From contig NZ_JARXYJ010000001.1 of the NCBI RefSeq assembly GCF_029894425.1, positions 8,514,501 to 8,578,500 of the forward strand: a stretch of DNA of 64,000 bases, read 5' to 3'. The DNA is from Streptomyces sp. SAI-127. Lineage in GTDB: Bacteria; Actinomycetota; Actinomycetes; Streptomycetales; Streptomycetaceae. Numbering within the stretch: position 1 is the first letter of the stretch; each line of letters starts with the position of its first letter. Both the position numbers and the translations under genes were made by a program. The notes under the pieces were generated by a model. That model did no database searches, had not been told where the DNA came from, and saw only the letters and a list, made by a program, of their open reading frames with translations. Of this stretch, positions 12,636 through 23,401 are shown in pieces.

Positions 12636-12649
12636 TTGGTGAGGACACC

Positions 12650-13759
12650 ATGTACAAGATCTTCTTCAACCTCGTCTTCAAACGCCTGGACCCCGAGAAG
12701 GCCCATCACCTGGCCTTCCGGTGGATCCGCCTCGCCGCCCGCGTCCCCGTCCTGCGCACGTTCGTCGCGGCCGCCCTCGCACCCCGCTACAAGGAGCTGC
12801 GCACCGAGGCCTTCGGGCTGCGCATGCACGGACCCTTCGGCCTCGCAGCGGGCTTCGACAAGAACGCGGTCGCCATCGACGGCATGGCGATGCTGGGCTT
12901 CGACCACATCGAGATCGGCACGGTGACGGGGGAGGCCCAGCCGGGCAATCCCAAGAAGCGGCTGTTCCGCCTCGTGCAGGACCGCGCGCTCATCAACCGC
13001 ATGGGCTTCAACAACGAGGGCTCGCTGGCCGTGGCGGCCCGCCTGGCCTCCCGTGAGCCTGTTTTCAAGACCGTGGTGGGCGTCAACATCGGCAAGACCA
13101 AGGCCGTCCCGGAGACCGAGGCGATCGGCGACTACGTGAAGTCGGCGGAGCGGCTGGCGCCGTACGCCGACTACCTGGTCGTGAACGTGTCGTCACCCAA
13201 CACGCCCGGCCTGCGCAACCTCCAGGCGGTCGACCATCTGCGGCCGCTCCTGACCGCTGTCCGTGAGGCCGCCGACCGCAGGGTGGCCTCCCGTCGCGTC
13301 CCGCTCCTGGTGAAGATCGCGCCCGACCTCGCGGACGAGGACGTCGACGCGGTCGCCGACCTGGCCGTCGAACTCGGCCTGGACGGCATCATCGCCACCA
13401 ACACGACCATCGCCCGCGAGGGACTCGGCCTGAAATCCGGACCCGCCCTGGTGAAGGAGACGGGCGGCCTCTCCGGAGCACCCCTCAAGGCGCGCTCCCT
13501 GGAGGTCCTGAGGCGCCTGTACGCGCGCGTGGGCGACCGGATCACCCTGGTGGGCGTCGGTGGCGTCCAGGACGCCGAGGACGCCTGGCAGCGCATCCTG
13601 GCGGGTGCCACGCTGGTCCAGGGCTACAGCGCGTTCATCTACGAGGGTCCGTTTTACGCTCGCGGCCTCCACAAGGGGCTCGCCGCGCGCCTGCGCACGA
13701 GCCCGTACGCCACCCTCGCCGACGCGGTCGGCGCCGACGTGAGGAAGACCACGGTATGA
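12650..13759 (+). CDS. pyrD: Dihydroorotate dehydrogenase, quinone-dependent (class 2)
   Basis: 369 aa. Oxidises dihydroorotate to orotate and passes electrons to menaquinone. Class 2 features: an N-terminal helical extension (1-45, the membrane/quinone tunnel part), the serine catalytic base in VNVSSPNTPGLRNLQ, the FGLAAGFDKN motif and the C-terminal FMN phosphate loop LVGVGGV. Start codon ATG at 12650 with gtgagga upstream. Overlaps pyrF by ATGA. Confidence 0.96.
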   Translation: MYKIFFNLVFKRLDPEKAHHLAFRWIRLAARVPVLRTFVAAALAPRYKELRTEAFGLRMHGPFGLAAGFDKNAVAIDGMAMLGFDHIEIGTVTGEAQPGNPKKRLFRLVQDRALINRMGFNNEGSLAVAARLASREPVFKTVVGVNIGKTKAVPETEAIGDYVKSAERLAPYADYLVVNVSSPNTPGLRNLQAVDHLRPLLTAVREAADRRVASRRVPLLVKIAPDLADEDVDAVADLAVELGLDGIIATNTTIAREGLGLKSGPALVKETGGLSGAPLKARSLEVLRRLYARVGDRITLVGVGGVQDAEDAWQRILAGATLVQGYSAFIYEGPFYARGLHKGLAARLRTSPYATLADAVGADVRKTTV

Positions 13760-14595
13760 CCGAGCCCTTCGGCGCCCGCCTGCGCCGAGCCATGGACGAG
13801 CGCGGCCCGCTGTGCGTGGGGATCGACCCGCACGCCTCCCTGCTCACCGAGTGGGGTCTGAAGGACGACGTGGCCGGTCTGGAGCGGTTCAGCCGCACGG
13901 TCGTGGAGGCGCTGTCCGACCGGGTCGCCGTGTTCAAGCCCCAGAGCGCGTTCTTCGAGCGCTTCGGCTCACGCGGCGTCGCCGTACTGGAGAAGACCGT
14001 CCAGGAGGCCCGCGCGGCCGGCGCGCTGGTCCTGATGGACGCCAAGCGCGGTGACATCGGCTCGACCATGGCCGCGTACGCCGAGGCCTTCCTGCGCAAG
14101 GACTCCCCGCTGTTCTCGGACGCGCTGACCGTGTCGCCGTACCTCGGTTACGGCTCGCTCTCGCCGGCCATCGTGCTGGCGCGCGAGAGCGGCGCGGGAC
14201 TGTTCGTGCTCGCGCTGACGTCCAATCCGGAGGGCGCCGAGGTCCAGCACGCCGTCCGCGCGGACGGCCGGAACGTCGGCGCGACCATGCTGGCCCATCT
14301 GGCCGCCGAGAACACGGGGGAGGAGCCCCTGGGGTCCTTCGGCGCCGTCGTCGGAGCCACGCTCGGCGATCTGTCGTCCTACGACCTGGACATCAACGGT
14401 CCGCTCCTCGCTCCCGGCGTCGGGGCCCAGGGGGCCACTCCGGCCGATCTCCCCGGGGTCTTCGGGACGGCGATCCGCAATGTCGTCCCGAACGTCAGCA
14501 GGGGCGTGCTGAGGCACGGTCCCGACGTCAGTGCGCTGCGCGCGTCCGCCGAGCGGTTCGCGGACGAGATCAGGTCCGCGTTGCCGACGGGTTGA
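13756..14595 (+). CDS. pyrF: Orotidine 5'-phosphate decarboxylase (long, mycobacterial type)
   Basis: 279 aa, the longer subfamily 2 typical of actinobacteria. Last step to UMP. The catalytic Lys/Asp array is in LVLMDAKRGDIGSTM, the substrate-phosphate contacts in the C-terminal GVGAQGATPADLP. Its ATG overlaps the pyrD stop. It is the last gene of the pyr operon, with a 324-nt gap to sIHF. Confidence 0.96.
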   Translation: MTEPFGARLRRAMDERGPLCVGIDPHASLLTEWGLKDDVAGLERFSRTVVEALSDRVAVFKPQSAFFERFGSRGVAVLEKTVQEARAAGALVLMDAKRGDIGSTMAAYAEAFLRKDSPLFSDALTVSPYLGYGSLSPAIVLARESGAGLFVLALTSNPEGAEVQHAVRADGRNVGATMLAHLAAENTGEEPLGSFGAVVGATLGDLSSYDLDINGPLLAPGVGAQGATPADLPGVFGTAIRNVVPNVSRGVLRHGPDVSALRASAERFADEIRSALPTG

Positions 14596-14919
14596 GGCGT
14601 CCGTCGAGGACCGGATGCGGCGTACGCGACGGTCGTCGCGGATGTTCGACACCCCCGTTCGAGTACGTCGACGCGTGGTGCGAGGCCCGCTTGAGTCTGA
14701 ATACATCCTCAAATCCGGGGCATTATGTCAGAAATGTCCGACCTGACGGAGGCTGACCAGGACTTTTCCGCTGTTCTCGCTGACTCTGGCGGACTTGCCC
14801 GCTAGTCTCCGACGCAGAGTGAACGGGCAAGCGTGTTGCTCGTGGCTCCCCAGGTGTGGGGCGACTAGGTTCCTCACCGGTCCGTATCCGACAAGTTCGA
14901 CATCCGAGGTGACGTAGGC
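14596..14919 (+). other. 324-nt gap between pyrF and sIHF gene: no gene seen
   Basis: I found no coding frame with Streptomyces codon bias and no strong terminator hairpin here. A-T rich patches (around 14700-14730) suggest the sIHF promoter lies inside, but candidate -35/-10 pairs have poor spacing and I do not assign one. Confidence 0.5.
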
Positions 14920-15243
14920 GTGGCTCTTCCGCCCCTTACCCCTGAACAGCGCGCAGCCGCGCTCGAAAAGGCCGCCGCGGCTCGCCGGGAGCGGGCCGAG
15001 GTCAAGAATCGACTCAAGCACTCCGGCGCCTCCCTTCACGAGGTCATCAAGCAGGGCCAGGAGAACGACGTCATCGGCAAGATGAAGGTCTCCGCCCTGC
15101 TCGAGTCCCTGCCCGGCGTGGGCAAGGTCCGCGCCAAGCAGATCATGGAGCGACTCGGCATCTCCGAGAGCCGTCGTGTACGCGGCCTCGGCTCCAACCA
15201 GATCGCTTCGCTGGAGCGTGAGTTCGGCAGCACCGGTTCCTGA
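14920..15243 (+). CDS. sihF: Streptomyces integration host factor (sIHF)
   Basis: 107 aa basic nucleoid-associated protein found only in actinobacteria (mIHF in mycobacteria). It bends DNA and affects chromosome compaction, sporulation and antibiotic production. The N-terminal helix is rich in Ala/Glu/Arg ([17 protein letters not shown]), followed by the helix-two-turn-helix with [22 protein letters not shown], which inserts into the DNA lobe. GTG start at 14920 gives the standard length. The position next to gmk-rpoZ is conserved in the group. Confidence 0.95.
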   Translation: MALPPLTPEQRAAALEKAAAARRERAEVKNRLKHSGASLHEVIKQGQENDVIGKMKVSALLESLPGVGKVRAKQIMERLGISESRRVRGLGSNQIASLEREFGSTGS

Positions 15244-15302
15244 ACCGGGTCACTCCGGGAAGGGAGTCCCGGGCACTCCGGGATTGCTGGAATAATCGCT
15301 GC

Positions 15303-15860
15303 ATGAGTGAACGTCCGCGGCTGACCGTGCTCTCCGGCCCCTCAGGGGTCGGCAAGAGCACGGTCGTCGCCCATATGCGCAAGGAACACCCCGAGGTCTG
15401 GCTCTCGGTGTCGGCGACGACCCGCAAGCCCCGCCCCGGCGAGAAGCACGGCGTCCAGTACTTCTTCGTCACCGACGAGGAGATGGACAAGCTGATCGCC
15501 AACGGTGAGCTGCTGGAGTGGGCGGAGTTCGCCGGCAACCGCTACGGCACGCCGCGTGCGGCCGTGCTGGAGCGGCTGGAGGCGGGTGAGCCCGTCCTGC
15601 TGGAGATCGACCTCCAGGGTGCCCGGCAGGTCCGTGAGTCCATGCCGGACGCCCAGCTGGTGTTCCTGGCTCCTCCCTCCTGGGAGGAGCTCGTGCGCAG
15701 ACTCACCGGACGTGGCACCGAGCCGCCCGAGGTGATCGAACGCCGCCTTGAGGCGGCGAAGGTCGAACTGGCGGCTGAACCCGAGTTCGATGTGACCTTG
15801 GTCAACACCTCCGTCGAGGAAGTGGCGCGCGAGCTGCTAGCCTTGATGGATGTGGTGTGA
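15303..15860 (+). CDS. gmk: Guanylate kinase
   Basis: 185 aa. Phosphorylates GMP to GDP. Walker [10 protein letters not shown] lies at residues 12-20; the GMP-binding [13 protein letters not shown] and YFFV, and [12 protein letters not shown] for the core, match the family. Short N-terminus starting MSERPRL at the ATG 15303. It lies between sIHF and rpoZ, the usual actinobacterial neighbourhood. Confidence 0.96.
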   Translation: MSERPRLTVLSGPSGVGKSTVVAHMRKEHPEVWLSVSATTRKPRPGEKHGVQYFFVTDEEMDKLIANGELLEWAEFAGNRYGTPRAAVLERLEAGEPVLLEIDLQGARQVRESMPDAQLVFLAPPSWEELVRRLTGRGTEPPEVIERRLEAAKVELAAEPEFDVTLVNTSVEEVARELLALMDVV

Positions 15861-15925
15861 TCCCGCCTGTTCATCGAGGCTTGATCCTTCGCACTGAATC
15901 TTTCCCATCCATCGGAAGGTAGAGC

Positions 15926-16198
15926 GTGTCCTCTTCCATCTCCGCGCCCGAGGGCATCATCAACCCGCCGATCGACGAGCTCCTCGAGGCCACGGACTCG
16001 AAGTACAGCCTCGTGATCTACGCGGCCAAGCGGGCCCGCCAGATCAACGCGTACTACTCGCAGCTCGGTGAGGGCCTGCTTGAGTACGTCGGTCCGCTGG
16101 TGGACACCCATGTCCACGAGAAGCCGCTCTCGATCGCCCTGCGTGAGATCAACGCGGGTCTGCTGACGTCCGAGGCCGTCGAAGGCCCGGCGCAGTAG
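15926..16198 (+). CDS. rpoZ: RNA polymerase omega subunit
   Basis: 90 aa. Omega helps fold and hold the beta-prime subunit. The conserved core [26 protein letters not shown] near residues 14-39 is clear, with the C-terminal LSIALREI motif. GTG start at 15926 with ggaagg upstream. A hairpin follows at 16227-16261. Confidence 0.95.
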   Translation: MSSSISAPEGIINPPIDELLEATDSKYSLVIYAAKRARQINAYYSQLGEGLLEYVGPLVDTHVHEKPLSIALREINAGLLTSEAVEGPAQ

Positions 16199-16226
16199 TA
16201 GTACTTTCAGCTTTTCGCTGACTTAT

Positions 16227-16261
16227 CCACAGGCCCGGCAGCGCGACTGTCGGGCCTGTGG
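16227..16261 (+). terminator. Hairpin terminator after rpoZ
   Basis: Eleven perfect pairs, ccacaggcccg (16227-16237) with cgggcctgtgg (16251-16261), loop 13 nt. A smaller cagc-ttttc-gctg hairpin precedes it at 16208-16220. It ends 53 nt before the coaBC start. Confidence 0.75.
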
Positions 16262-16314
16262 TGTGTGATGGACCCGTACGTCGCACTCGTACGTTGCCGA
16301 GCCGGGGAGAGACG

Positions 16315-17517
16315 GTGGACAAGCCGAAGGTCGTGCTGGGGGTCAGTGGCGGCATCGCCGCGTACAAGGCCTGTGAGCTGCTGAGAAGGCTCACGGAGTC
16401 CGGCCACGACGTCCGCGTCGTCCCCACCGCCTCCGCACTGCACTTCGTGGGCGTCGCCACCTGGTCCGCCCTCTCCGGCAAACCGGTCTCGACCGAGGTC
16501 TGGGACGACGTCCACGAGGTCCCGCACGTCCGCATCGGGCAGCACGCCGACCTTGTGGTCGTGGCCCCGGCGACCGCGGACACCCTCGCCAGGGCGGCGC
16601 ACGGCCTGGCGGACGATCTCCTCACCAACACCCTCCTGACGGCCCGCTGCCCGGTCGTCTTCGCACCCGCCATGCACACCGAGATGTGGGAGCACCCGGC
16701 CACCCAGGAGAACGTGCAGACACTGCGCCGACGCGGTGCGATCGTGATCGAGCCGGCCGTCGGCCGGCTGACCGGCGTCGACACCGGCAAGGGCCGGCTG
16801 CCGGAACCCGCCGAGATCTTCGAGGTCTGCCGCCGGGTGCTGGCCCGGGGCGTCACCGAGCCCGACCTCAAGGGCCGGCACGTGGTCGTGAGCGCCGGCG
16901 GCACGCGCGAGCCCCTCGACCCCGTCCGGTTCCTCGGCAACCGCTCCTCCGGCAAGCAGGGCTACGCCCTCGCCCGCACCGCGGCCGCGCGCGGCGCCCG
17001 GGTCACCCTGGTCGCGGCGAACACCGGTATGCCGGACCCGGCGGGCGTGGATGTCGTCCCCGTGGGGACGGCCGTGCAGCTGCGCGAGGCGGTCCTGAAG
17101 GCGGCGGCCGACGCCGACGCGGTCGTCATGGCGGCGGCGGTCGCGGACTTCCGCCCGCAGACGTACGCGGCCGGAAAGATCAAGAAGAAGGACGGTCAGG
17201 ACCCCGACCCGATCGTCCTGGTGCGGAATCCGGACATCCTCGCCGAGATCTCGGCCGAGCGCGCCCGTCCCGGTCAGGTGATAGTCGGCTTCGCCGCCGA
17301 GACCGACGACGTCCTGGCCAACGGTCGTACGAAGCTGCGGCGCAAGGGCTGCGACCTCCTCGTCGTCAACGAGGTGGGCGAGCGCAAGACCTTCGGGTCG
17401 GAGGAGAACGAGGCGGTGGTGCTGGGTGCCGACGGCAGCGAGACCCCGGTACCGCACGGTCCGAAGGAGTTCCTGGCCGAAACCGTGTGGGACCTGGTGG
17501 CACAGCGCCTCGTGTGA
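16315..17517 (+). CDS. coaBC: Bifunctional phosphopantothenoylcysteine decarboxylase / synthetase
   Basis: 400 aa. Makes 4'-phosphopantothenoylcysteine and decarboxylates it, two steps of CoA synthesis. The N-terminal flavoprotein domain (1-180) starts VVLGVSGGIAAYKACELLRRL and has the substrate-binding PAMHTEMWEHPA. The CoaB domain follows with SAGGTREPLDPVRFLGNRSSG and the lysine-rich KIKKKDGQDP loop. GTG at 16315 is chosen because ggggaga lies 8 nt upstream and the N-terminus then matches the family; a longer frame upstream would be spurious. Confidence 0.95.
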   Translation: MDKPKVVLGVSGGIAAYKACELLRRLTESGHDVRVVPTASALHFVGVATWSALSGKPVSTEVWDDVHEVPHVRIGQHADLVVVAPATADTLARAAHGLADDLLTNTLLTARCPVVFAPAMHTEMWEHPATQENVQTLRRRGAIVIEPAVGRLTGVDTGKGRLPEPAEIFEVCRRVLARGVTEPDLKGRHVVVSAGGTREPLDPVRFLGNRSSGKQGYALARTAAARGARVTLVAANTGMPDPAGVDVVPVGTAVQLREAVLKAAADADAVVMAAAVADFRPQTYAAGKIKKKDGQDPDPIVLVRNPDILAEISAERARPGQVIVGFAAETDDVLANGRTKLRRKGCDLLVVNEVGERKTFGSEENEAVVLGADGSETPVPHGPKEFLAETVWDLVAQRLV

Positions 17518-17757
17518 ATGTTTCATTCGCTTCTCGGTCCCCTCAAACCTCTGCGACAGGGGTGTGGCGCCCCTGGTCAAGCCCGCTCGGAATTGGGCAC
17601 AATGCCCGTGCCGCAGGTCACGGCACTCCCGAGTGGCGAGACGGGGGAGCCGGTGGCCGAGCACGACCGATAAACTGTTCTCGGACGATGCCGGGCGCAG
17701 CCCCCGAGCCCGTCCGCCAATGATCAGCCAGCAGCCGCTGCAACCCCAGGGAGCGTT
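17518..17757 (+). other. metK leader region: no riboswitch recognised
   Basis: 240 nt between coaBC and metK. I looked for SAM-I, SAM-II and SAM-IV core motifs and saw none. Possible promoter-like A/T patches are at 17601-17612 (cacaat) and 17669-17680 (gataaact), neither with a convincing -35. Confidence 0.4.
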
Positions 17758-18966
17758 GTGTCCCGTCGTCTGTTCACCTCGGAGTCAGTGACCGAGGGCC
17801 ACCCCGACAAGATCGCTGACCAGATCAGTGACACCATCCTCGACGCGCTCCTCAAGGAGGACCCGTCGTCCCGGGTCGCGGTCGAGACCCTGATCACGAC
17901 CGGCCTGGTGCACGTGGCCGGTGAGGTCACCACCAAGACCTACGCGCCGATCGCCCAGCTGGTGCGCGACAAGATCCTGGAGATCGGTTACGACTCCTCG
18001 AAGAAGGGCTTCGACGGCGCCTCCTGCGGTGTCTCGGTGTCGATCGGCGCGCAGTCCCCGGACATCGCGCAGGGCGTCGACACGGCGTACGAGAACCGGG
18101 TCGAGGGCGACGAGGACGAGCTCGACCGCCAGGGCGCGGGCGACCAGGGTCTGATGTTCGGCTACGCGACGGACGAGACCCCCACCCTGATGCCGCTGCC
18201 GATCTTCCTGGCGCACCGCCTGGCGAAGCGCCTCTCCGAGGTCCGCAAGAACGGCACCATCCCCTACCTGCGGCCCGACGGCAAGACGCAGGTCACCATC
18301 GAGTACGACGGCGACAAGGCCGTCCGTCTCGACACGGTCGTCGTCTCCTCGCAGCATGCCTCCGACATCGACCTGGACTCCCTGCTCGCCCCGGACATCC
18401 GCGAGTTCGTCGTGGAGCCGGAGCTGAAGGCGCTCCTGGACGACGGCATCAAGCTGGACACGGAGAGCTACCGTCTCCTGGTCAACCCCACCGGTCGCTT
18501 CGAGATCGGCGGCCCGATGGGTGACGCCGGCCTGACCGGCCGCAAGATCATCATCGACACGTACGGCGGCATGGCCCGCCACGGCGGCGGCGCCTTCTCC
18601 GGCAAGGACCCGTCCAAGGTGGACCGCTCGGCCGCGTACGCCATGCGCTGGGTCGCCAAGAACGTCGTCGCCGCGGGTCTCGCCTCCCGCTGCGAGGTCC
18701 AGGTCGCCTACGCCATCGGCAAGGCCGAGCCCGTGGGCCTGTTCGTGGAGACCTTCGGCACCGCGACGATCGACACCGAGAAGATCGAGAAGGCCATCGA
18801 CGAGGTCTTCGACCTCCGCCCGGCCGCCATCATCCGCGACCTGGACCTGCTGCGCCCGATCTACTCCCTGACGGCGGCGTACGGCCACTTCGGCCGCGAG
18901 CTGCCCGAGTTCACGTGGGAGAAGACGGACCGCGTGGAGGCGCTGAAGAAGGCCGCGGGCCTGTAA
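17758..18966 (+). CDS. metK: S-adenosylmethionine synthetase
   Basis: 402 aa. Makes SAM from methionine and ATP; in Streptomyces SAM levels also affect antibiotic production. Family motifs: [20 protein letters not shown] at the N-terminus, [15 protein letters not shown] in the middle and the glycine-rich P-loop [19 protein letters not shown] start at 17758 gives the standard N-terminus. It is followed by a long hairpin, then priA. Confidence 0.97.
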   Translation: MSRRLFTSESVTEGHPDKIADQISDTILDALLKEDPSSRVAVETLITTGLVHVAGEVTTKTYAPIAQLVRDKILEIGYDSSKKGFDGASCGVSVSIGAQSPDIAQGVDTAYENRVEGDEDELDRQGAGDQGLMFGYATDETPTLMPLPIFLAHRLAKRLSEVRKNGTIPYLRPDGKTQVTIEYDGDKAVRLDTVVVSSQHASDIDLDSLLAPDIREFVVEPELKALLDDGIKLDTESYRLLVNPTGRFEIGGPMGDAGLTGRKIIIDTYGGMARHGGGAFSGKDPSKVDRSAAYAMRWVAKNVVAAGLASRCEVQVAYAIGKAEPVGLFVETFGTATIDTEKIEKAIDEVFDLRPAAIIRDLDLLRPIYSLTAAYGHFGRELPEFTWEKTDRVEALKKAAGL

Positions 18967-18995
18967 GTCCACAAGTAAGCCCCTGCGGTTTGCCG

Positions 18996-19030
18996 CGAGG
19001 CCCGGTGTCCCCTTGGGGTGCCGGGCCTCG
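18996..19030 (+). terminator. Hairpin terminator after metK
   Basis: Perfect 10-bp outer stem cgaggcccgg (18996-19005) with ccgggcctcg (19021-19030); the interior can pair further through cccc/gggg. Located 30 nt after the metK stop. Confidence 0.8.
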
Positions 19031-19124
19031 GCGCGTCACCGGCCGGACGCGCGCGCCCGCGGAAACGGGCCCCTCCGGGTTCGGGCGGCGTCAGTTGTCA
19101 GTGCAGTTTGGTAAGAATGCAAGC

Positions 19125-21284
19125 GTGAGCAGCGAGAACGGGTCCGTGGACGGTGGCGCCGAAGGAGCGCAGCCCGAGCAGCTTGCCTTGATTCGGGAGA
19201 GTGTGAGGAACGCCAAGGTGCCGCGGGCCAAGCCGCGGACGTGGCGGGGGGCCGCGTTGGCCAAGGAGCTGCCGGTCGCGCGGGTGCTGGTGGACAAGGG
19301 GGTGCTGCATCTTGACCGGTACTTCGACTACGCCGTGCCCGAGGAGCTCGACGCGGATGCACAGCCGGGGGTGCGGGTGCGGGTGCGGTTCGGGGCCGGA
19401 CGTGGGCGGGTCCGGGACGGGCGGCGTGAGGGCGGGGGGCTGATCGACGGGTTTCTCGTCGAGCGGCTTGCCGAGTCGGACTACTCCGGGCCGCTGGCGG
19501 CGCTCGCTCAGGTCGTCTCGCCGGAGCCGGTACTCAGTGAGGAGCTTCTGGGGCTCACTCGGGCCGTCGCCGACCGGTATGCGGGGAGTCTGGCGGATGT
19601 GCTGCAGCTTGCCGTCCCGCCGCGTAGCGCCCGGGCGGAGCAACGGCCTTCGCCCGAGCCGTTGCCGCCGCCCGCGGCGCCCGAGGTGGGGACCTGGGGG
19701 CGCTACGAGCGTGGGGACGCGTTTCTGGAGTCGCTGGCCTCGGGGGGTGCACCGCGCGCGGTGTGGAACGCCCTGCCCGGGCCGCAGTGGAGTGAGGAGC
19801 TGGCGCGGGCCGTTGCCGCGGCCTTGGCCTCGGGGCGGGGCGCACTGGTCGTCGTGCCGGACGGGCGAGCCGTCGCGCGGGTCGACGCCGCTCTGACCTC
19901 GGTGCTGGGGGAGGGGCGGCATGCGGTCCTGACCGCCGACGCCGGGCCCGAGAAGCGGTACCGGGAGTGGCTGGCCGTGCGGCGAGGGTCCGTGCGGGCC
20001 GTGGTCGGGACACGGGCCGCCATGTTCGCCCCGGTGCGGGACCTGGGGCTCGTCGTTCTCTGGGACGACGGCGACGACAGTCACAGCGAGCCGCATGCCC
20101 CGCAGCCGCATGCGCGTGAGGTGTTGCTGTTGCGGGCCGCCCAGGACAAGTGCGGCTTTCTGCTGGGGAGTTGGAGCTGCACGGTGGAGGCCGCGCAGCT
20201 CGTGGAGAGCGGGTGGGCGCGGCCGCTCGTCGCCTCGCGGGAGCAGGTGCGGGCCGTCGCTCCGCTGGTGCGGACCGTGGGGGACCAGGATCTCGCGCGG
20301 GACGAGGCGGCTCGGGCGGCCCGGCTGCCGACGCTCGCCTGGCAGGCCGTCAGGGAGGGCTTGCGGCACGGGCCGGTGCTCGTGCAGGTGCCGCGCCGGG
20401 GCTACGTGCCGCGGATGGCCTGCGCCAACTGCAGGGAGCCCGCGCGGTGTCGGCACTGTGCCGGGCCGTTGGAGGGGCAGGAGTCCGGGGCGGCGCTGCG
20501 GTGCGGGTGGTGTGGGCGCGAGGAGGGGGCCTGGCACTGTCCGGAGTGCGGGGGCTTCCGGTTGCGGGCGCAGGTGGTGGGGGCACGGCGTACCGCGGAG
20601 GAGTTGGGGCGGGCGTTTCCGGCTGTTCCGGTGCGGACGTCCGGGCGTGAGCATGTGCTGGACACCGTGCCGGGGGCACCGGCGCTGGTGGTGAGCACGC
20701 CGGGGGCGGAGCCGGTCGCCGAGGGCGGGTATGCGGCAGCCCTGTTGCTGGACGGGTGGGCCATGCTCGGGCGGCCGGATCTGCGAGCCGGGGAGGACGC
20801 GCTACGGCGGTGGATCGGGGCGTCGGCGCTGGTGCGGCCGCAGGAGGCCGGGGGCACGGTGGTGGTAGTCGCCGAGCCCACGCAGCGGCCTGTGCAGGCG
20901 TTGGTGCGGTGGGACCCCGTGGGGCATGCGGTCCGGGAGTTGGGGGAGCGGGCCGAGTTGGGGTTTCCGCCGGTGTCGCGGATGGCTGCGGTGTCCGGGA
21001 CGGGGGACGCGCTTTCCGAGTTCCTGGCGGCCGTGGAACTGCCTGGTGAGGCTGAGGTGTTGGGGCCCGTGCCGTTGCCGGTGACGGTGGCGGGAGGACC
21101 TCGGAGGGTGGGGGCGCCACCGGTCGGGGAGCGGTGGGAGCGGGTGCTGGTGCGGGTGCCGCCGGGAAGGGGGGCGGCATTGGCGTCCGCACTCAAGTCG
21201 GCGCAGGCCACGCGGATGGCTCGGGGCGGGAATGGAGCTGAGGGGGCGGTGTGGGTGCGGATTGATCCGCCCGACATCGGGTGA
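19125..21284 (+). CDS. priA: Replication restart protein PriA, actinobacterial helicase-less form
   Basis: 719 aa. PriA recognises stalled forks and reloads the replisome. The N-terminal 3' DNA-binding domain (about 45-150) and the zinc region with paired cysteines (CANC, CRHC, CGWC, CPEC; about 430-475) are intact. The helicase core is degenerate: where Walker A should be the protein reads WNALPGPQWSEE, and the DEEH box is replaced by LWDDGDD. This is known for actinobacterial PriA, which is thought to lack helicase activity. GTG at 19125 is chosen over longer in-frame extensions because it gives the known N-terminal pattern (ENG...EQLALIRE). Confidence 0.9.
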   Translation: MSSENGSVDGGAEGAQPEQLALIRESVRNAKVPRAKPRTWRGAALAKELPVARVLVDKGVLHLDRYFDYAVPEELDADAQPGVRVRVRFGAGRGRVRDGRREGGGLIDGFLVERLAESDYSGPLAALAQVVSPEPVLSEELLGLTRAVADRYAGSLADVLQLAVPPRSARAEQRPSPEPLPPPAAPEVGTWGRYERGDAFLESLASGGAPRAVWNALPGPQWSEELARAVAAALASGRGALVVVPDGRAVARVDAALTSVLGEGRHAVLTADAGPEKRYREWLAVRRGSVRAVVGTRAAMFAPVRDLGLVVLWDDGDDSHSEPHAPQPHAREVLLLRAAQDKCGFLLGSWSCTVEAAQLVESGWARPLVASREQVRAVAPLVRTVGDQDLARDEAARAARLPTLAWQAVREGLRHGPVLVQVPRRGYVPRMACANCREPARCRHCAGPLEGQESGAALRCGWCGREEGAWHCPECGGFRLRAQVVGARRTAEELGRAFPAVPVRTSGREHVLDTVPGAPALVVSTPGAEPVAEGGYAAALLLDGWAMLGRPDLRAGEDALRRWIGASALVRPQEAGGTVVVVAEPTQRPVQALVRWDPVGHAVRELGERAELGFPPVSRMAAVSGTGDALSEFLAAVELPGEAEVLGPVPLPVTVAGGPRRVGAPPVGERWERVLVRVPPGRGAALASALKSAQATRMARGGNGAEGAVWVRIDPPDIG

Positions 21285-21473
21285 CGGTCGGGGGCGGGTG
21301 CGGAGACGGACCGGACGATGTGCACACGAGGGCAGGGGCCCACGCGATCGTGTGGTCGCAGCCGCAAGGCCTCGGCGATCCGCGGTGGACGCTGGGCGCG
21401 CGTGCGTCGGGGGCGTGAGGACATGCGTCTGCCCTCCCTGTCGTGGGGTGGGAGGGCAGAGAAGGGGAGCGGG

Positions 21474-22265
<792 letters not shown>

Positions 22266-22306
22266 TCACCCGTCCGAGTCACCCGTCCGAGAGGCCCTGT
22301 CCACCC

Positions 22307-23239
22307 ATGAAGCTCGTCTTCGCCGGTACCCCCGAGGTCGCCGTTCCCGCTCTGGACGCTCTCATCGCCTCCGGGCGGCATGAGGTCGCCGCCGTCGTCA
22401 CACGACCGGACGCGCCGGCCGGGCGGGGGCGCAGGCTGGTCGCGAGCCCGGTCGCGGAGCGGGCCGAGGAGGCGGGGATCGAGGTGCTGAAGCCCGTCAA
22501 GCCGCGGGATCCGGAATTCCTCGAGCGGCTTCGTGAGATCGCCCCGGACTGCTGCCCCGTCGTCGCCTACGGCGCCCTTCTGCCCCGAGTCGCCCTCGAC
22601 ATCCCCGCCCACGGCTGGGTCAACCTGCACTTCTCGCTGCTGCCCGCCTGGCGTGGGGCCGCTCCTGTGCAGCACTCCATCATGGCGGGGGACGAGATCA
22701 CGGGCGCCTCGACGTTCCTCATCGAGGAAGGGCTCGACTCCGGGCCCGTCTACGGCACCGTCACCGAGGAGATCCGGCACACCGACACCAGCGGTGACCT
22801 GCTGACCCGGCTCGCCTTCGCCGGTGCCGGGCTGCTCGCCGCGACCATGGACGGTATCGCCGAGGGCACGCTGAAGGCGGTGCCGCAGCCGTCGGAGGGC
22901 ATCACCGTCGCCCCGAAGATCACCGTCGAGGACGCGCGGGTCGACTGGGCCGCGCCTGCCCTGCGGGTGGACCGGCTCGTGCGGGGATGTCACCCCTCGC
23001 CCGGTGCCTGGACGACCTTCCGCGGCGAGCGGCTCAAGCTCATCCAGGTCCAGCCGGTGCCCGAACGGACGGATCTGGCCGCCGGGTCGCTAGCCGTCGG
23101 CAAGAACAGCGTCCACGTCGGTACCGGGTCGTACGGCGTCGAGCTGCTGTGGGTGCAGGCACAGGGGAAGAAGCCGATGAAGGCCGCGGACTGGGCACGG
23201 GGCGTCAGGATCTCGGACGGGGAGACCGTCGGCGGGTGA
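22307..23239 (+). CDS. fmt: Methionyl-tRNA formyltransferase
   Basis: 310 aa. Formylates initiator Met-tRNA with 10-formyl-THF. The N-terminal Rossmann domain begins [19 protein letters not shown]; the catalytic residues are in the [15 protein letters not shown] motif with the upstream VNLHFS. The C-terminal OB-like tRNA-binding domain begins near 205. The ATG at 22307 gives the family N-terminus. rsmB follows 750 nt later, separated by tandem repeats, although fmt and rsmB are usually adjacent. Confidence 0.96.
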   Translation: MKLVFAGTPEVAVPALDALIASGRHEVAAVVTRPDAPAGRGRRLVASPVAERAEEAGIEVLKPVKPRDPEFLERLREIAPDCCPVVAYGALLPRVALDIPAHGWVNLHFSLLPAWRGAAPVQHSIMAGDEITGASTFLIEEGLDSGPVYGTVTEEIRHTDTSGDLLTRLAFAGAGLLAATMDGIAEGTLKAVPQPSEGITVAPKITVEDARVDWAAPALRVDRLVRGCHPSPGAWTTFRGERLKLIQVQPVPERTDLAAGSLAVGKNSVHVGTGSYGVELLWVQAQGKKPMKAADWARGVRISDGETVGG

Positions 23240-23401
23240 CGCGTCGACGACAGCGTGGCCGGCTGGCCTGATCGGCGACGGCCCGGCCGCAGGGCGCCGG
23301 TCTCCAGCACGGTCCGATGGCGCCGGACCAGGCTGCCGACGGTGGTCAGGACGGCGAGCGTGAAGGAGGCCTGCCGAAGGCGCGCCTGCGGGTCGGGTGG
23401 C

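Noticed and set aside
17518..17757. SAM riboswitch before metK
   Set aside because: No core of SAM-I, SAM-II or SAM-IV could be found by eye. A covariance model search would decide.
18915..19124. N-terminal extension of priA from an upstream start
   Set aside because: It would overlap metK and its terminator hairpin; the translation is not PriA-like.
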